DNA of 64,000 nucleotides, from the NCBI GenBank assembly GCA_947497245.1, contig CANMFO010000001.1, positions 1,612,001-1,676,000 on the forward strand, in the 5' to 3' direction. This DNA comes from an uncultured Flavobacteriaceae bacterium (lineage in GTDB: Bacteria; Bacteroidota; Bacteroidia; Flavobacteriales; Flavobacteriaceae). Below the pieces are notes generated by a model. That model was not told the origin of the DNA. It saw only the letters and a list, made by a program, of their open reading frames with translations, and did no database searches. The position numbers and the translations under genes were made by a program. Within the stretch, counting starts at the first letter, position 1, and every line of letters begins with the position of its first letter. Of this stretch, positions 61,066 to 64,000 are shown in pieces.

Positions 61066-62475
61066 ATGCGGAAAAAGAAGAAGAGGCAAGTTTTTGAACA
61101 GGTCGAAGTGATCGATGCAGGGGCCAGGGGAAAGACCATTGGCAAAGCGCCCGATGGCAGGGTCATTTTTCTGACCAATACCGTACCCGGCGACATTGTG
61201 GATGTACTGACCACAAAAAAACGGAAAGCTTATTTTGAGGGCATCGCCACCCATTTTCACCGCCTTTCGGACAAACGGGTCACACCCAACTGCCAACATT
61301 TTGGTGTTTGTGGCGGATGCAAATGGCAGGACATGGGCTATGAGCACCAACTGTTTTACAAGCAGAGGGAAGTGGAGAACAACCTACGCCGCATCGGACA
61401 TCTGGAACTTCCCGAACTATTGCCCATTATAGGGTCCGAGCAGCGATATCTTTATCGGAACAAAATGGAGTTCTCATTTTCCGACAGCCGTTGGATGACC
61501 TTGGAGGAAATCAATTCAGGCCTTGAGATCAAGGACAAAAATGCATTGGGTTTCCATATTCCCGGAATGTGGGATAAAATTCTGGATATAGAAAAATGTC
61601 ATTTGCAACAGGATCCCTCGAATGCCATTCGGCTAGAAGTAAAGGACTTTGCCTTGAAAAACGGGCTTTCCTTTTTCAACCCAAGGAACCAGCACGGGCT
61701 TTTACGTACATTAATGATTCGGACCGCTGCTACAGGTGAAATAATGGTATTGGTACAGTTTTTCGAGGATAGTCCGGAAAAGCGGGAGCTGTTGCTGGAC
61801 CACCTTATCAAAACCTTTCCAGAAATAACCGCCCTTCTCTATGTCATCAATGAAAAACAGAACGATACCATCTACGATCAGGAAATTCGCTGCCATTCGG
61901 GCCGCGATCATATTTTTGAGGAAATGGAGGGGCTCCAGTTCAAAATCAATGCAAAATCGTTCTACCAGACGAACTCCGCACAGGCCCACGAACTTTATAA
62001 AGTGGTGCGCGATTTTGCCGGACTGACCGGGGAGGAACTGGTTTACGATCTGTATACGGGAACGGGCACCATTGCCCAATTCATCGCTAAGGGAGCCAAG
62101 AAAGTAGTGGGAATAGAGTCCGTTCCCGATGCCATTGTGGCCGCAAAGGAAAATGCAGAACGGAATGGGCTGCAAAATGTCGTTTTTTTTGTGGGGGATA
62201 TGAAAACTGTTTTCAATCCGGAATTTATCGAGGCCCACGGAACACCCGATATTATCATTACCGACCCTCCCAGGGACGGCATGCATAAGGATGTGGTACG
62301 GCAGATCTTGGAAATTGCACCGCAAAGAGTGATCTATGTGAGCTGCAACAGTGCGACACAGGCAAGGGATCTTGAACTGATGAAAGCGCATTATGGTGTT
62401 TCCAGAGTACAGCCCGTCGATATGTTCCCGCAGACCCATCATGTTGAAAATGTCGTACTTTTGGAAAAGCTATAG
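61066..62475 (+). CDS. rlmD: 23S rRNA m5U methyltransferase RlmD
   Basis: A 469-residue RumA-type methyltransferase. An N-terminal TRAM domain is followed by Fe-S cysteines in CQHFGVCGGC and a later Cys (IEKCHLQ). The SAM domain has DLYTGTGTIAQF, DPPRDGMH and the catalytic VSCNSATQARDL. It methylates a uridine in 23S rRNA (U1939 in E. coli), or a close relative site. The ATG at 61066 is nine codons inside the open frame and starts the basic TRAM region. Confidence 0.93.
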   Translation: MRKKKKRQVFEQVEVIDAGARGKTIGKAPDGRVIFLTNTVPGDIVDVLTTKKRKAYFEGIATHFHRLSDKRVTPNCQHFGVCGGCKWQDMGYEHQLFYKQREVENNLRRIGHLELPELLPIIGSEQRYLYRNKMEFSFSDSRWMTLEEINSGLEIKDKNALGFHIPGMWDKILDIEKCHLQQDPSNAIRLEVKDFALKNGLSFFNPRNQHGLLRTLMIRTAATGEIMVLVQFFEDSPEKRELLLDHLIKTFPEITALLYVINEKQNDTIYDQEIRCHSGRDHIFEEMEGLQFKINAKSFYQTNSAQAHELYKVVRDFAGLTGEELVYDLYTGTGTIAQFIAKGAKKVVGIESVPDAIVAAKENAERNGLQNVVFFVGDMKTVFNPEFIEAHGTPDIIITDPPRDGMHKDVVRQILEIAPQRVIYVSCNSATQARDLELMKAHYGVSRVQPVDMFPQTHHVENVVLLEKL

Positions 62476-62479
62476 GTAC

Positions 62480-62977
62480 ATGAACAAGTTTAAAATTGCG
62501 TTGATCGTCGTATTGGGAATCGTTGCCTTTTCTGCCTGTGAAAAGGACGATATATGTGTCGATGGGGATACACCTTTACTGGTCCTAAGGTTTTACGATA
62601 AGGACGATACCACGGAAGTAAAGGCGGTATCGGACCTGGAGGTCAAAGGGCTCAATGGAACGGAGGCCCTCGCCGCTATTCCCAACGCTTCCGCGGACTC
62701 CATTGTGATCCCGCTTCGGGCCGATACCGGTACCACTTCCTTTAGCCTGTCCAGAAACCTGACCCCGACCGATGAAAACACGGCAAACATAGATACCATT
62801 ACCTTTAATTACGAGACCCGGGAAATTTTCGTCTCGCGTGCCTGTGGTTTTATCGTCAATTATGACGGACTGAATGGTTCCACTGCCTCGGATGCCGATG
62901 TTTGGATAGATGAAATACGAATAGTAACCCCTTCGGTGGAAAACTCAAGCTCGGCCCATGTCAAGATTCTGCACTAG
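62480..62977 (+). CDS. DUF6452 lipoprotein
   Basis: A 165-residue lipoprotein with signal MNKFKIALIVVLGIVAFSAC. The mature part includes CEKDDICVDGDTPLLVLRFYDK and a Ser/Thr-rich beta region ending in IDEIRIVTPSVENSSSAHVK. It matches the flavobacterial DUF6452 family and lies before DUF6048, its regular partner, with a 20-base overlap. Function unknown; an envelope role is likely. Confidence 0.85.
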   Translation: MNKFKIALIVVLGIVAFSACEKDDICVDGDTPLLVLRFYDKDDTTEVKAVSDLEVKGLNGTEALAAIPNASADSIVIPLRADTGTTSFSLSRNLTPTDENTANIDTITFNYETREIFVSRACGFIVNYDGLNGSTASDADVWIDEIRIVTPSVENSSSAHVKILH

Positions 62978-63725
62978 CATTTTTTTCCTTCTTGTTGTTT
63001 TTATGGGGTATTCCCAAAGAAAGCCCATTGATCTCAGTCCATCGGATACCCTGGAGTACAAGCAACCTTATGGACTGCGCGTGGGAATCGACCTGAGCCG
63101 GCCGCTCACTTCCTTTTTGAATGAGGACTATACAGGCTTGGAATTTGTGGGCGATTACCGACTTTCCCAAAAACTATATGTTGCTGCCGAATTGGGAAAC
63201 GAGAAAAAAACGAAACAGGAAGATACCTACAACTTTACGACTTCGGGCAGCTATATAAAGGTAGGGGTCGATTACAACACCTATGGCAATTGGTACGGCG
63301 AACAGAATATGATTACGATCGGGGGGCGATACGCGATAAGTAGTTTTAGCCAGACCGTAAACAACTATCAGATATTTCAATCGGATCGATATTGGAGTCC
63401 AGACGGTTTTGTGGATGGTTCGGGAGGAGCCCGTGAATTCAGTGGCCGGAGCAAGTCCTGGATCGAGGCGGTGGTGGGGATAAAAATGGAGATTTTTAAG
63501 AACCTGTACCTTGGGGGCAGCGTACGTATGGGCATTTTGGTCAGTGACCCCAAAGAAGAAGAATTCTGGAACCTCTTTATTCCCGGGTTCAACAAAGTTA
63601 CCGATGGCAGTCGGTTTGGTGTAGGCTACAACTATTCGATCACCTACCTGGTTCCCCTGTACAAGAAAACCAAAAAGGTGGAAAAGCCAGAGGAGAATGT
63701 GGAAGATCCTCCAGAACAGGAATAG
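62958..63725 (+). CDS. DUF6048 outer-membrane beta-barrel protein
   Basis: A 255-residue protein with signal ending in FMGYSQ, then alternating beta-strands such as YGLRVGIDLSRPL, YVAAELGNEKKTKQ and FGVGYNYSITYLVPLY, typical of an eight- to ten-stranded outer-membrane barrel. The tail is acidic (PEENVEDPPEQE). It corresponds to the DUF6048 family and overlaps the DUF6452 gene. Confidence 0.85.
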   Translation: MSRFCTSIFFLLVVFMGYSQRKPIDLSPSDTLEYKQPYGLRVGIDLSRPLTSFLNEDYTGLEFVGDYRLSQKLYVAAELGNEKKTKQEDTYNFTTSGSYIKVGVDYNTYGNWYGEQNMITIGGRYAISSFSQTVNNYQIFQSDRYWSPDGFVDGSGGAREFSGRSKSWIEAVVGIKMEIFKNLYLGGSVRMGILVSDPKEEEFWNLFIPGFNKVTDGSRFGVGYNYSITYLVPLYKKTKKVEKPEENVEDPPEQE

Positions 63726-63728
63726 GCC

Positions 63729-63959
63729 CTAAAGTTCCCTAAATCCCTTCATAAAAATCCACTTCATCAGTATTTTTTCACCATCCTCGCCCCGTATGGC
63801 CCCAAACTTAGGTGCCAGTACATTGGCAATGATCGCAGCGGTAACCGCCAAAAAAATGCGGTTGATGGGCAAAAAATAGCCTAGGGCCAACCGGGCGATC
63901 AGGAACAGGACGGCAAAACCGATAAAATTGAACAACAAAGCTTTGTACTTGGGTCGCAT
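63729..63959 (-). CDS. Small two-helix membrane protein
   Basis: A 76-residue protein with two hydrophobic helices (about 8-27 and 34-51) and a basic start (MRPKYK). It is convergent with the DUF6048 gene, three bases apart. It resembles small conserved flavobacterial membrane proteins but no family name can be given. Confidence 0.75.
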   Translation of the reverse strand: MRPKYKALLFNFIGFAVLFLIARLALGYFLPINRIFLAVTAAIIANVLAPKFGAIRGEDGEKILMKWIFMKGFREL

Positions 63960-64000
63960 ACCAATTCCTAAATTTTGTATTTCGCCTTTTTGCTGCCCTC

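Noticed and set aside
1-64000. CRISPR arrays, insertion sequences, prophage, tRNA or rRNA genes
   Set aside because: Gaps between genes are short and were read for repeats, transposase-like frames and tRNA-like folds; none was found.

Overview
The window looks like chromosome from a Flavobacteriaceae member (Bacteroidota), probably marine. Evidence for this: many genes carry a flavobacterial -7 promoter element (TAnnTTTG) close to the start codon. Shine-Dalgarno sites are rare. Several gene families are typical of flavobacteria: an OstA-like protein, paired DUF368 proteins, a DUF349 protein, CCC-motif membrane proteins, a DUF2027/Smr protein, DUF6452/DUF6048 neighbours, a ZapB-like/ZapA/RNase Y cluster and an ornithine aminotransferase with a Cys-rich insert. 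The genus cannot be fixed from sequence reading alone.

Region 1 (about 0.4-19 kb) is a carbon monoxide dehydrogenase and molybdenum-cofactor island. A minus-strand operon encodes CoxM, CoxS, CoxL, CoxG, CoxD, CoxE and a CoxF/XdhC-like protein. CoxL carries the form I active-site loop AYRCSFR, so this is predicted to be a true aerobic Mo-Cu CO dehydrogenase rather than a generic xanthine dehydrogenase. The XdhC-like protein has an extra C-terminal YHS/TRASH metal-binding domain. A cysteine desulfurase is read divergently from the operon. After an esterase and a GIY-YIG-like gene come a second XdhC and two converging molybdopterin operons: moaA-moeA-(small CPLC membrane protein), and moaD-moaE-moaC-mobA-moeB-TSUP transporter. 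Together they can build the cytosine-dinucleotide or related Mo cofactor, sulfurate it and load it. MogA/MoaB-type adenylyltransferase and a molybdate ABC transporter are not in the window.

Region 2 (19-26.6 kb) is core housekeeping: an rRNA/tRNA methyltransferase, an M48 protease, the bifunctional (p)ppGpp enzyme, Fur, PurA and a GNAT acetyltransferase. Region 3 (26.8-32.2 kb) is a small exported carbohydrate cluster: a Tat-exported GH109-like protein, a DUF1080 lipoprotein, a Gfo/Idh/MocA oxidoreductase and a protein with two SGNH hydrolase domains. Region 4 (32.5-43.7 kb) holds envelope and general genes: OstA-like, a class III aminotransferase, a TPR protein, two DUF368 membrane proteins, AroE, a DUF349 protein, a cupin and a cyclase/formamidase-like hydrolase. 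Region 5 (43.7-49.4 kb) has a large PVC-type cytochrome c lipoprotein and the zapB-like/zapA/rny operon, with a structured RNA, most likely 6S RNA, between zapA and rny.

Region 6 (49.6-64 kb) has an M23 peptidase with a TonB-dependent receptor, a second cysteine desulfurase, a lipoprotein made of two homologous halves, a Smr protein, DUF2752 and CCC-motif proteins, RocD, a sigma factor with a membrane partner, RlmD, DUF6452/DUF6048 genes and a small membrane protein. No insertion sequence, prophage, CRISPR array, rRNA or tRNA was seen.
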